Assembly (NCBI GenBank): GCA_964489835.1
Contig: CAZBBC010000031.1
Coordinates: forward strand, 1-35,542
Reading direction: 5' to 3'
From: CAZBBC01 sp964489835
Lineage (GTDB): Bacteria > Calditrichota > Calditrichia > JAJRVZ01
Length of the DNA stretch: 35,542 bases
In this document: positions 1 through 7,348 of the stretch, in pieces
Numbering within the stretch: position 1 is the first letter of the stretch
Layout: every line of letters starts with the position of its first letter
Position numbers and translations under genes: made by a program
The notes under the pieces: model-generated
Seen by the model: only the letters and a program-made list of their open reading frames with translations
Database searches by the model: none
What the model was told of the DNA's origin: nothing

Positions 1-482
1 TCGTGTGCTTCGTGCGCTTGGTGGTTAATATTTAAATCAACACGATATGCGACTCAAAAAACGCAATCAGAATTTATAAATTGATCAAAATTGTAAATGT
101 TTTTTAAGATTATCCACCGTAGGTGGTACTGAGAAACACTCTGTGATCTCTTAAAGAGGTTACATTTAAGTTTTTTTGAATTGTATAAAAAGAGAAGGGG
201 ATCTAATCTATTAATTATTTTATGAAATCTGTTTTAGATGAAAAGAGAGTAAGAAGGAAGTTTAGATACCTGTGCTATAATATTAGCTATCGATAAATAA
301 AAAAAAATTCTGACAAATGGATGAGAAATTAATTTTAAAAACTTATGAGTTCACAGAGTAGAGAGAAGAAGAATCTCATATAACTCAATAAATATTAAAT
401 AATTACTCTGCCTGCCCGGCTGAGACGGGTGCGCTCTGTGGTTAATTTTCGAAACTACCTATTATCAGCATAGGAGAAAAAA
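1..482. other. AT-rich intergenic region with decayed repeat fragments
   Basis: No convincing gene is seen here. The stretch holds phrases that recur in other gaps of this window, such as a 'gttcacagag' phrase near 350 and a 'ctctgtggttaatttt' phrase near 434; similar wording occurs at 30820-30840 and 30953-30965. A GC-rich island at about 408-435 interrupts the second phrase. These look like worn dispersed intergenic repeats. Only the last few bases (AGGAG at 472-476) have an evident job, as the ribosome-binding site of the next gene. Confidence 0.5.
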
Positions 483-2210
483 ATGTCTGATAAGATTAGT
501 CACCCTAGTTTTTTCAAGTCACTTTATAGCGGCTTTATTTTAGATGAGTTGATATTCCCTTATCCTCTGATGGATGAAGAAGAAAAAGAAAATCTCAACC
601 TGATTTTGGAAACTATCAGGAAATTTGCAGAAAACTATGTGGACTCTGCAAAGTTCGACCAGGAAGAGAAATTTCCGGAAGACGTGATCAACGGTATTAA
701 AGAATTGGGCTTGTTTGGGCTTGTCATCCCTGAAGAATATGGGGGTTTTGGATTAAGTACCACCGCCTATGTTCGCATTCTGGAAGAAGTGGCCAGGTAT
801 GACGGCAGCATGGCCCTGATTATCGGTGCTCACCAATCGATTGGGCTTAAAGGTCTTCTTCTTTATGGAACCGAGGAACAAAAGAAAAAATATTTACCTA
901 AACTGGCCACAGGAGAGATGATTGCCGCTTATGGTCTCACTGAGGCAGGGGCAGGATCAGATGCTGCCGGTATCAAACTTCGTGCTGTTCGTGATGAAAA
1001 GAAGGGTATATATATTATTAATGGTAATAAAATGTGGACCACCAATGGCGGAATCGCCGATTTCTTTACTATTTTTGCTAAAGAGGAGATAGATATACCC
1101 GGTGAAGGAAAAAAGGATAAAATAAGTGCCTTTATGATCACCAGGGATATGGGTATAAAATCCGGAAAGAAAGAAGAAAAATTGGGAATCCGTGGTACCT
1201 CCACAACCGAACTAATCTTCGATAATGTAGAAGTTCCTATAGAAAATCTCCTCGGCCAACGCGGTAAAGGATTCAAGATAGCCATGGAAATTCTTAATAC
1301 CGGTCGTGTCGGACTGGCTGGGGGAAATGTTGGCGGTTCAAAAACGGCCTTGAAGTACATTCTGAAGCATGTAAATGAGCGGCATCAGTTTGGAAGACCC
1401 CTTGTCTCTTTTGAATTAATCAGAGAAAAAATCGCACAAATCGCCTTGCGCATTTTTGTGGCCGAATCTATGGTCTATTTGACGACTGCTCTTATTGATC
1501 AGGGAGATATCGATTTTTCTCTTGAATCAGCAATGAGTAAAGTATATTCCACAGATGCCCTTTGGGAAAATGTAAACGAATGTTTACAAATGGCTGGTGG
1601 TATTGGCTATAGTAGAGAATATCCCTATGAACAGTGGCTCAGGGATGCCCGTATAAATCAGATATTCGAGGGGACAAATGAAATTATGCGCATTTTTACA
1701 GCCTTATCCGGGATACAGGAACGCGGAGAATATCTCAAAAAAATGGGCAAAGCATTAAGTGACCCGATTAAAGGATTCGGTTTGCTAACCGATTTTGCTG
1801 TTCATTACATGAAAGACCGCCTGACGACAGAACGGATTCCTGACGTACATTCCAGCCTCATAAAGGCGAAATCCGAATTTGAAGAATGGGCGCATAATCT
1901 TCATATCACGACAGAACGCGTCTTAATAAAATATGGTAAACACATTATAAAAAAACAAAGCATCCAAATCCGTCTTGCTAACGCGGCAATCGATTTATTT
2001 GGAATGATAGCCACCATCTCACGAGTCGATCGGTGTATTCATTTACAAGGGGAGGAAAGCTGTCGCCGACAGATCGCATTCTGTAATGCCTTTAGTGAAC
2101 AAGCCTGGCGACGTATTCGCAGGAATCTCTTGATGATCGACAAAAATGACGATCAAAATATCCTGAAAATTGCCGATACCGTGATAGAAGATGGTGAATA
2201 TCGCACTTAA
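483..2210 (+). CDS. acyl-CoA dehydrogenase, long (VLCAD/YusJ-like) form
   Basis: This FAD-dependent enzyme introduces the alpha,beta double bond into acyl-CoA thioesters and passes electrons to ETF. The 575-residue protein has the N-terminal helical domain (about 30-150), the beta domain with a YGLTEAGAGSD flavin/substrate motif (about 150-165) and WTTNGG, and the C-terminal helical domain with FEGTNEIMRIF. By family knowledge the Glu of EGTNE (residue 396) is the catalytic base. About 170 residues follow, as in the longer VLCAD-like enzymes and unlike the roughly 380-residue short-chain forms. The opening segment containing FFKSLY and IFPYP resembles the Bacillus YusJ type. AGGAG lies 6 bases before the ATG. 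The downstream etfB and etfA supply its expected electron acceptor. Chain-length specificity cannot be read from sequence. Confidence 0.93.
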   Translation: MSDKISHPSFFKSLYSGFILDELIFPYPLMDEEEKENLNLILETIRKFAENYVDSAKFDQEEKFPEDVINGIKELGLFGLVIPEEYGGFGLSTTAYVRILEEVARYDGSMALIIGAHQSIGLKGLLLYGTEEQKKKYLPKLATGEMIAAYGLTEAGAGSDAAGIKLRAVRDEKKGIYIINGNKMWTTNGGIADFFTIFAKEEIDIPGEGKKDKISAFMITRDMGIKSGKKEEKLGIRGTSTTELIFDNVEVPIENLLGQRGKGFKIAMEILNTGRVGLAGGNVGGSKTALKYILKHVNERHQFGRPLVSFELIREKIAQIALRIFVAESMVYLTTALIDQGDIDFSLESAMSKVYSTDALWENVNECLQMAGGIGYSREYPYEQWLRDARINQIFEGTNEIMRIFTALSGIQERGEYLKKMGKALSDPIKGFGLLTDFAVHYMKDRLTTERIPDVHSSLIKAKSEFEEWAHNLHITTERVLIKYGKHIIKKQSIQIRLANAAIDLFGMIATISRVDRCIHLQGEESCRRQIAFCNAFSEQAWRRIRRNLLMIDKNDDQNILKIADTVIEDGEYRT

Positions 2211-2229
2211 AATGATGCAATCGGATAGC

Positions 2230-2499
2230 GTAGCCCAAGGCTACAAACAAAGATATTCATTAGTTTGATCCAATTATAAAAATCTCTCGCAGCGGCGCGG
2301 AAACGCAGGAACTAATAAAAAATAAATAATACAAAATATAATAATAAAGTCTACGAAAACTGGTTATAAACAGAAGTTTAAAATATTTTGTATTTTGTCT
2401 TTTGTATTTTGTCTTGTTTCCTATGCGCCGTCGCGAGAAATGAATTATCCAGTTGGTAAAATTTTTACAAAAATAACATAGTTTTTGACTATAATAGCA
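2230..2499 (+). repeat. composite palindromic intergenic repeat (copy 1)
   Basis: The gap between the dehydrogenase and etfB is filled by repeat modules. At 2230-2244 there is a 6-bp hairpin (GTAGCC, loop CAA, GGCTAC). At 2283-2302 and 2414-2437 lie matching inverted arms (TCTCGC..CGGCGC..GGAAAC), with AT-rich inner arms that also partly match, so the block could fold as one long hairpin. At 2434-2452 is a 19-mer found again, inverted and identical, at 23040-23058. At 2472-2499 is a 28-nt module that recurs at 23102-23129 and, inverted, at 6053-6080 (24 of 28 identical to each). There is no transposase, so this looks like a non-autonomous (MITE- or REP-like) element family. Confidence 0.65.
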
Positions 2500-2514
2500 A
2501 AAGGAGGGATGACC

Positions 2515-3267
2515 GTGAATATTGCTGTATGTATAAAGCAGGTTCCCGATACGGAAACAAAAATAAAAATCACAGAAGATAAAAAGTGGATTGAGGAAAA
2601 AGAAATTAATTTTATTCTTAATCCCTATGATGAATTCGCCGTCGAAGAAGGACTAAAAATGAAGGAAATTCACGGCGGTGAGATAACTATCCTGTCATTG
2701 GGTCCTGATCGCATCACAACTGCCATTCGAAGCGCCCTGGCCATGGGCGCGGACAAGGCAATTCACATTAAAGCGGACAAACTTCCGCATGATCCCATGG
2801 CAACTGCCGGGGCCCTAGCAGAAGTGCTGCGCGATGGAAACTATGACCTTATTTTTCTTGGTAAACAGGCTATCGATGATGATTGCCAACAAATGGGCCC
2901 GATTCTTTCCGAAAAACTTGGGATACCCGCAGCAAATGTGGTTACAAAACTGGAAATAAATGATAATAAAATTCTCGCCGACAGACAGATTGAAGGAGGT
3001 TTTGAAAAATTCCAATGCGATTTGCCGGCCATTGTTACCACCCAGCGTGGCCTCAATGAACCCCGTTATGCTTCTCTAAAAGGAATCATGGCAGCAAAAA
3101 AAATAACCATTGAGGAAAGAACCGTTGAGATTCCCGAGGATAAAATTGAAATACTGGCGGTTGAATATCCGCCACAAAAACCGCCGGGTAAAATCGTCGG
3201 CTCAGGTGCAGAAGCCGTACCCGAATTAATTCGGCTTTTAAAAGAGGAAGCGAAAGTAATATCATGA
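2515..3267 (+). CDS. etfB: electron transfer flavoprotein beta subunit
   Basis: This is the small subunit of the ETF heterodimer, which accepts electrons from acyl-CoA dehydrogenases. The GTG at 2515 is chosen because GGAGGG at 2503-2508 lies 6 bases upstream and the product then begins MNIAVCIKQVPDTETK, the usual EtfB start; an ATG at 2509 would abut the ribosome-binding site. Family signatures are the NPYDEFAVEEGL segment, the ALAMGADKAIHI segment, and FLGKQAIDDDCQQMGP followed by LPAIVTTQRGLNEPRY. At 250 residues it has typical length. It lies 66 bases upstream of etfA and downstream of an acyl-CoA dehydrogenase, so the three probably form one electron-transfer unit. Confidence 0.95.
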   Translation: MNIAVCIKQVPDTETKIKITEDKKWIEEKEINFILNPYDEFAVEEGLKMKEIHGGEITILSLGPDRITTAIRSALAMGADKAIHIKADKLPHDPMATAGALAEVLRDGNYDLIFLGKQAIDDDCQQMGPILSEKLGIPAANVVTKLEINDNKILADRQIEGGFEKFQCDLPAIVTTQRGLNEPRYASLKGIMAAKKITIEERTVEIPEDKIEILAVEYPPQKPPGKIVGSGAEAVPELIRLLKEEAKVIS

Positions 3268-3333
3268 TTTGGGTTACTTTGCATTTAACCAGGGTAATAT
3301 TCTAAAACCGGAAATAGTGAGGAGACTATATAA

Positions 3334-4287
3334 ATGAGTAAAATACTCGTATTTGCCGAACAAAGACAAGGTGAACTTAAAAAAATAGCATTTGAAAATC
3401 TTACCATAGCCAAAAAACTGGGAAATGGTCTGGGCGCCGAGCTGATCGCAGTGCTCATTGGCAATAATGTTACTTCCCTTGGGGAAACACTTGGAAAATA
3501 TGGCGCTTCTAAAGTCATTACCTGCCAAAACCAGGCCCTTTCTTTATATCAACCGGATGGATATGCAAAAATCCTCGCTGATATTATAAAAGAAGAAGGG
3601 GCTACTATCATCATTATGGGAGCAACGCTGATGGGTAAGGATTTGGCTCCGCGTGTAGCTGCCCGATTAGACGCCGCGTTGGCAACAGACTGTATTTCAG
3701 TTGAAACAGCCGGTAGTGACTTGAAAATCGTACGTCCGATGTATGCCGGAAAGGTGCGGGCTAGCATTCGCTTAAAGTCTGAAATTAAAATGTTAACGAT
3801 AAGACCAAATGTTTATCTGGCTGAAGAAAATCCTGTTACGGCTGAGTTGAAAGAGTATATCGTTGATCCCGCTGATATAAAATCTACGGTTACCGGGGTT
3901 ATAGCAGGATCAAAAGACAAACTGGATGTAACCGAAGCGGACATTATAGTTTCCGGAGGGCGAGGAATGAAAGGTCCGGAAAATTTTCACCTGATTACCG
4001 ATCTGGCCAAAAAATTAAATGCTGCTCAAGGTGCTTCCCGGGCAGTCGTCGATGCTGGATGGCGACCATATGAAGAACAGGTGGGACAGACAGGGAAAAC
4101 AGTATCACCTTCTCTTTATATCGCCGTAGGTATTTCCGGTGCTATACAGCATCTGGCGGGAATGTCTTCTTCGAAGTATATTGTGGCTATAAATAAAGAT
4201 TCTGAAGCGCCGATTTTTAAAGTCGCCGATTATGGCATTGTCGGTGATTTATTTGAAGTGGTTCCTAAAATGTTGGAACTGTTGTGA
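3334..4287 (+). CDS. etfA: electron transfer flavoprotein alpha subunit
   Basis: This is the FAD-binding large subunit of ETF. The N-terminal adenine-nucleotide-fold domain (about 1-185) is followed by the conserved C-terminal FAD domain, with GGRGMKGPENF, the SRAVVDAGWRPYEEQVGQTGK stretch and ISGAIQHLAGM, then a D..I.GDLFEVVP ending. At 317 residues the length is normal. GAGGAG lies 9 bases before the ATG. The gene ends only 7 bases from the stop of the convergent HNH gene. Whether this ETF serves ordinary beta-oxidation or a bifurcating complex cannot be told; no quinone oxidoreductase (fixC/etf-QO) lies in the window. Confidence 0.95.
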   Translation: MSKILVFAEQRQGELKKIAFENLTIAKKLGNGLGAELIAVLIGNNVTSLGETLGKYGASKVITCQNQALSLYQPDGYAKILADIIKEEGATIIIMGATLMGKDLAPRVAARLDAALATDCISVETAGSDLKIVRPMYAGKVRASIRLKSEIKMLTIRPNVYLAEENPVTAELKEYIVDPADIKSTVTGVIAGSKDKLDVTEADIIVSGGRGMKGPENFHLITDLAKKLNAAQGASRAVVDAGWRPYEEQVGQTGKTVSPSLYIAVGISGAIQHLAGMSSSKYIVAINKDSEAPIFKVADYGIVGDLFEVVPKMLELL

Positions 4288-4294
4288 TTTGTAG

Positions 4295-4591
4295 CTAGCT
4301 TTTATTCTTTATATTCTCCAGTATGATATCTGCCGGGGTCATATATTTTTTCTTATTATTGCAGCCCTTGCAGCAAGCGACTACATTTCTTTTTGTACTT
4401 TTTCCACCGCGAGAGATGGGAACGATATGATCCATGGTCAGTTCATCTGGGGAAAAATTCTTACCACAGTAATGACACACGCCTTTTGCAATCTCATTTT
4501 TCCACCATTGGGATTTCCGTAATTCCCGTGCCCTGGTTTTTTCTCTGGTGATATGTTTTTTATCTTTGTTGGTTTCGATCCAATCTACCAT
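4295..4591 (-). CDS. small HNH endonuclease
   Basis: This is a 98-residue protein consisting mostly of one HNH nuclease domain. The zinc-binding pairs are CHYC and CKGC, enclosing LTMDHIVPISRGGKS, whose DH supplies the catalytic His. The tail is KKYMTPADIILEN. An in-frame TTG exists at 4603, but ATG at 4591 is preferred; no strong ribosome-binding site is visible for either. Stand-alone HNH proteins of this size are common in FCB-group and other genomes. Some belong to mobile elements, others are resident genes of unknown role. Nothing phage- or intron-like surrounds it. It is convergent with etfA, with no room for a separate terminator. Confidence 0.8.
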   Translation of the reverse strand: MVDWIETNKDKKHITREKTRARELRKSQWWKNEIAKGVCHYCGKNFSPDELTMDHIVPISRGGKSTKRNVVACCKGCNNKKKYMTPADIILENIKNKS

Positions 4592-4620
4592 AATGATGCT
4601 CAACCGTACTTTATATGTCC

Positions 4621-4640
4621 GGGCGCATCACAATGCGCCC
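4621..4640. repeat. GC-rich palindrome ending in CCCCTA
   Basis: The arms GGGCGCAT and ATGCGCCC are separated by CACA and followed by CTA. It belongs to the same loose family as the perfect palindrome at 9641-9660. It lies just upstream of the HNH gene and has no adjoining T-run. Confidence 0.6.
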
Positions 4641-4712
4641 CTATTCATCTCTTTTTGCCTAACTTTTCTCTCTTGAAACGGCCCCATCGGCCCGTCTCTA
4701 CAATTTCTGTAT

Positions 4713-4783
4713 ATCCTTATACCCTATACCTTATACCCCTATACCTTATACCCTTCCCTTATACCCTTCCCTTATACCCCCCT
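4713..4783. repeat. polypyrimidine tandem repeat (CCTTATACC-like units)
   Basis: About 70 bases are built from repeated CCTTATACC, CCCTATACC and CCCTTCCCTTATACC units with strong strand asymmetry (C/T on plus, G/A on minus). It separates pheA from the HNH gene and lies downstream of pheA on the minus strand. A GTAGGGG motif read on the minus strand overlaps the pheA stop codon at 4809-4811. Confidence 0.6.
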
Positions 4784-4808
4784 AAAGGTACGATCGGCTG
4801 CGGGGCCC

Positions 4809-5657
4809 CTACATAAACCGGCTTTTATCGCTATAATAGGTTCCCAGAAGTGTCACACTGTCACAAAAAAACCGTAATTCCTCTAATGCCAATTGAATCA
4901 AACGTTCCTTGGGATGACCCTCAAAAGTAACAAAAAATTTAGCCAGTTTTTTCGTTTTGCCGGGAATATAGCTCTCCAGTTTTAATAAATTTATTTTGTT
5001 GGTTGCAAAACCACCGAGAGATTTGTAGAGAGCAGCAGGAATATTTCGGGCTACAAATACTAACGAGGTTAATACTTTGCCTTTTGCCGGATCCGGATCA
5101 ATCGGTTTTCTGGCGATAGTAACAAATAAGGTTGTATTATCATTATTATCTTCAAGATTCTTCTTAAGAACTTTAAGTCCATACTGTTCCGCAGCCAGTT
5201 TTGATGCCAGTGCCGCTTTTGACGGATCATTCCATTCGGAAACATCTTTGGCAGCTAATGCCGTATCTGCATAGGGATGGGGGATCAGACCCAAATGATG
5301 TATATTTTTTCTGCATTGTAATAAAGCCTGGGGATGAGAATAGACATGTTTAATACTGTTTTTACCCGCTCCTTTGGGGGCCATTAAAAAATGATGGACG
5401 CGGTGAAAATACTCCTGAATAATGAATAAATGCATTTCCGGCAAGAGATTGTGTATTTCCACCACCCGTCCAACCTGCGAATTTTCAATCGGGATTAAAC
5501 CAAAAGATACTTTATCAGACTTTACCGCCTCAAATACATCTTCAAAAGATGGATAAGGAATGGATTTCAGATCAGGATGAATATACCGGCAGGCCACATC
5601 TGAATGTGCCCCGGGTATTCCCTGAAAAGCGATCTTTTTCTTTTTGTTGTAACTCAT
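4809..5657 (-). CDS. pheA: prephenate dehydratase with ACT domain
   Basis: This monofunctional enzyme converts prephenate to phenylpyruvate for phenylalanine synthesis. The 282 residues hold the PDT domain, which starts IAFQGIPGAHSDVACRY and contains IPIENSQVGRV and the SHPQALLQC motif, then the regulatory ACT domain (about 190-282), which contains LLKLESYIPG, the counterpart of the ESRP Phe-binding motif. The start is set at ATG 5657; TTG at 5666 is also in frame. The catalytic TRF motif reads TLF here (NNDNTTLFVTIAR), an Arg to Leu change at an important position. The gene is divergent from the DAHP synthase-chorismate mutase gene, so chorismate entry and the Phe branch share one control region of about 500 bases. 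The stop codon overlaps a GTAGGGG repeat motif. Confidence 0.92.
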   Translation of the reverse strand: MSYNKKKKIAFQGIPGAHSDVACRYIHPDLKSIPYPSFEDVFEAVKSDKVSFGLIPIENSQVGRVVEIHNLLPEMHLFIIQEYFHRVHHFLMAPKGAGKNSIKHVYSHPQALLQCRKNIHHLGLIPHPYADTALAAKDVSEWNDPSKAALASKLAAEQYGLKVLKKNLEDNNDNTTLFVTIARKPIDPDPAKGKVLTSLVFVARNIPAALYKSLGGFATNKINLLKLESYIPGKTKKLAKFFVTFEGHPKERLIQLALEELRFFCDSVTLLGTYYSDKSRFM

Positions 5658-5837
5658 TCTTTTCAATCCAGTACGTTAGTGTTCACTCATCTAAAAAAAA
5701 TTAAAATCATTAATATATAACAACATAATACTGGTAGAGTATTATTACAATGGAAATTTATATAAGTTACAATTTGAACCTTTTGGTTTCAAATCTGAAA
5801 GAGCCAAAGAAGCGGTTTTCCTGTACCATATTATTAA

Positions 5838-5866
5838 TTGACATTCCTTTTATAGTTTATTAACAT
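5838..5866 (+). promoter_or_regulatory. sigma-70-like promoter for the aromatic leader
   Basis: A perfect TTGACA at 5838-5843 is followed by a 17-base spacer and TAACAT at 5861-5866 (4 of 6 against TATAAT). A start near 5873 would put the leader peptide's ribosome-binding site (TTAGGT, AGG at 5877-5879) close to the 5' end. This is a sequence match only; no transcription start is known. Confidence 0.55.
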
Positions 5867-5887
5867 TGTAAAAATTAGGTATAAGAT

Positions 5888-5971
5888 ATGAAAAATATGA
5901 TCAATACATGTCACTTCTTTTTTAATATTATTTTTTTTACTACTCCCGGGGTCGTGGGAGACATGTATTGA
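5888..5971 (+). CDS. Phe-rich leader peptide (pheL-like)
   Basis: This 27-codon ORF begins MKNMINTCHFFFNIIFF and ends GDMY. It carries five Phe codons in two runs (TTC TTT TTT at 5915-5923 and TTT TTT at 5933-5938) and a Tyr at the last position. AGG at 5877-5879 sits 8 bases before the ATG, and a good promoter lies just upstream. Its stop codon is inside one arm of an inverted repeat, and an intrinsic terminator follows 33 bases later, ahead of the DAHP synthase-chorismate mutase gene. That is the classic layout of an attenuation leader such as E. coli pheL, to which it shows no obvious homology beyond composition. I infer it senses Phe-tRNA charging. A chance small ORF is possible but the coincidence of parts makes it less likely. 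Confidence 0.65.
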   Translation: MKNMINTCHFFFNIIFFTTPGVVGDMY

Positions 5972-6010
5972 CATTTGTGTTAGTACAAAATATTCTTCTT
6001 AAAGGCCCCG
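5901..6010 (+). promoter_or_regulatory. transcription attenuator: alternative pairings in the aromatic leader
   Basis: Mutually competing RNA pairings are visible. Segment 1 (TCAATACATGTC, 5901-5912, codons before the Phe run) is perfectly complementary over 12 bases to segment 2 (GACATGTATTGA, 5960-5971, the leader stop). Between them CTCCC (5943-5947) can pair with GGGAG (5956-5960). CGGGGTC (5947-5953) can instead pair over 7 bases, one G-U, with GGCCCCG (6004-6010), the left arm of the terminator, and so act as an antiterminator. Inference: a ribosome reaching the stop covers 5947-5953 and lets the terminator form, while one stalled at Phe codons covers segment 1 and leaves the antiterminator free. 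Confidence 0.55.
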
Positions 6011-6033
6011 AAATTAATCGGGGCTTTTTTTTT
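6004..6033 (+). terminator. intrinsic terminator (attenuator)
   Basis: The stem is GCCCCGA (6005-6011) with TCGGGGC (6018-6024), the loop is AATTAA, and nine T residues follow at once (6025-6033). Flanking A/G and T bases extend the stem. It is oriented with the plus strand and no gene other than the leader ORF lies before it, so it fits an attenuator for the downstream aromatic gene. Confidence 0.85.
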
Positions 6034-6052
6034 GCCAGATTGTCTGTCATGA

Positions 6053-6150
6053 TGCTATTATAGCCAAAAACTTTGCTGTTTTGTTAAAAATTTTAAAAAC
6101 TTTTGTCTTTTTTCTTTTGTCTTTGATTTGTTTGCAGCCTCGGGCTGCGG
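6053..6150 (-). repeat. composite intergenic repeat (copy 3, inverted)
   Basis: Read on the minus strand this starts with a GCAGCC-CGA-GGCTGC hairpin followed by AAACAAA (6148 down to about 6127). A purine-rich CAAAAGACAAAAG-type stretch comes next, and the block ends with the 28-nt module at 6080-6053. The hairpin differs from the one at 2230-2244 by a compensatory pair (T-A there, C-G here), and both are followed by AAACAAA. The element sits between the attenuator and the DAHP synthase gene, lengthening that leader by about 100 bases. Confidence 0.6.
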
Positions 6151-6183
6151 TATGGTTATAATAATAAAATTTGAGGTGCAGAT

Positions 6184-7287
6184 ATGAAAATGCACACCCA
6201 TCAGCCCAGTCTTGATCTCAATGTTGATTGGATGCCAGGCAATGAAAAACCATTGATCATCGCCGGACCTTGTAGTGCTGAGACAGAAAGTCAGGTAATG
6301 AAAACCGCTGACAAGCTGGCTAAAATCCCCGGAGTCTCCATTTTTCGTGCCGGTATATGGAAACCCCGGACACGTCCGAACGGGTTTGAGGGTGTAGGTG
6401 TCAAGGGTTTACAATGGTTGAAAAATGTAAAATCACGGACCGGGTTACAGACGGCCGTAGAAGTTGCAAATGTACATCATGTTGAGGAAGCTCTGAAGTA
6501 TGAGATAGACGTGCTATGGATCGGTGCCCGCACATCTGTAAATCCATTCTCTGTTCAAGAAATTGCCACAGCCCTTCAAGGGGTGGATATCCCTGTGCTG
6601 ATTAAAAACCCCATTAATCCGGATATTAACTCCTGGCTGGGTGCACTTGAAAGAATTTACCAGGCTGGTATTAAAAAAATAGGAGCCATTCATCGGGGAT
6701 TTTCCACCTTTGAGAAAACACCCTATCGAAATGCTCCAAAATGGGAAATTCCAGTGGAATTAAAACGACAGGTACCGGAAATTCCTATTATTTGTGATCC
6801 CAGCCATATCGGTGGCAAACGGAATCTCATTGCCGAGTTGTCCCAAAATGCTTTAGATCTGGCCATGCAGGGATTGATGATTGAATGTCACATTGACCCT
6901 GATTCTGCCTTGAGTGATGCTTCACAACAAATCAAACCAGATGTTTTAAAATCCATTCTCGGCGAACTTAAGTTCCGTAAACCAGAGGGCAATGGCATGA
7001 ATGGTGAAGAAATTTTGAACATGTTACGCATGGAAATAGATTCCGCAGATACCGCTCTTTTGGAAATTCTTCTCCGAAGGACAGAAATTGCAAGTAAGAT
7101 CGGGGAGTACAAAAAAAGTCATAATATGACCATTCTGCAGCTACACCGCTGGCAGTATTTATTAGAGGATCGCCTGGAGCAGGCACGGAAACTTGGGGTG
7201 GATGAGAAGCTGGTTAAGGAAATATATCAACTATTGCACAATCGGGCGCTCAAAATTCAGAGTGATTTGTTAAATAAAAGCAGCTAA
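6184..7287 (+). CDS. bifunctional DAHP synthase / chorismate mutase
   Basis: The enzyme joins the first step of the shikimate pathway (PEP + erythrose 4-phosphate to DAHP) with the first step of the Phe/Tyr branch (chorismate to prephenate). Residues about 20-265 form an AroA-beta/KDPG-like DAHP synthase barrel, with IIAGPCSAE, FRAGIWKPRTRP, GARTSVNPF, LIKNPINPD, AIHRGF and CDPSHIGGKR motifs. Residues about 275-365 form an AroQ chorismate mutase (MLRMEIDSAD..LLEILLRRTEIASKIGEYK). This order, synthase then mutase, is the Bacteroidota-type arrangement; Bacillus has the reverse. GAGG lies 7 bases before the ATG. Its product feeds the divergent pheA. Expression is probably gated by the upstream Phe leader. 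In fused enzymes the mutase domain often relays prephenate feedback; that is family knowledge. Confidence 0.93.
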   Translation: MKMHTHQPSLDLNVDWMPGNEKPLIIAGPCSAETESQVMKTADKLAKIPGVSIFRAGIWKPRTRPNGFEGVGVKGLQWLKNVKSRTGLQTAVEVANVHHVEEALKYEIDVLWIGARTSVNPFSVQEIATALQGVDIPVLIKNPINPDINSWLGALERIYQAGIKKIGAIHRGFSTFEKTPYRNAPKWEIPVELKRQVPEIPIICDPSHIGGKRNLIAELSQNALDLAMQGLMIECHIDPDSALSDASQQIKPDVLKSILGELKFRKPEGNGMNGEEILNMLRMEIDSADTALLEILLRRTEIASKIGEYKKSHNMTILQLHRWQYLLEDRLEQARKLGVDEKLVKEIYQLLHNRALKIQSDLLNKSS

Positions 7288-7348
7288 AGTGGACTTCTTT
7301 TCTTTGATTGATAATTTGTTAGCGTCTCGGTTATCCATTTTTCTGTGA

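Noticed and set aside
929..1360. A long minus-strand ORF inside the acyl-CoA dehydrogenase gene
   Set aside because: It is a Pro/Ser-rich shadow translation of a well-supported gene on the other strand. The same applies to the many antisense ORFs over etf, ilv, leu, sdh and lut genes.
2463..2496. TATAAT at 2490-2495 with TTTACA upstream as an etfB promoter
   Set aside because: The 20-base spacer is too long, transcription would start at the ribosome-binding site, and TATAAT belongs to the repeated 28-nt module.
4713..4783. CRISPR array
   Set aside because: The repeat units are 8-15 bases, run together without unique spacers, and have no cas genes nearby. No other array-like pattern was found.
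4553..4816. A plus-strand ORF across the polypyrimidine repeat
   Set aside because: It is low-complexity, rich in Pro/Tyr/Leu from CCTTATACC repeats, and overlaps the HNH gene start; not a credible protein.
5968..5996. A second TTGACA-17-TATTCT promoter-like match in the aromatic leader
   Set aside because: It overlaps the leader stop and one stem arm and would start just before the terminator. The -10 is weak, and the TTGACA is explained by the inverted repeat.
6004..6033. Terminator of an unseen upstream protein gene
   Set aside because: The gene on the left is divergent, and only the 27-codon Phe-rich ORF lies between a good promoter and this terminator. Attenuation is the simpler reading.
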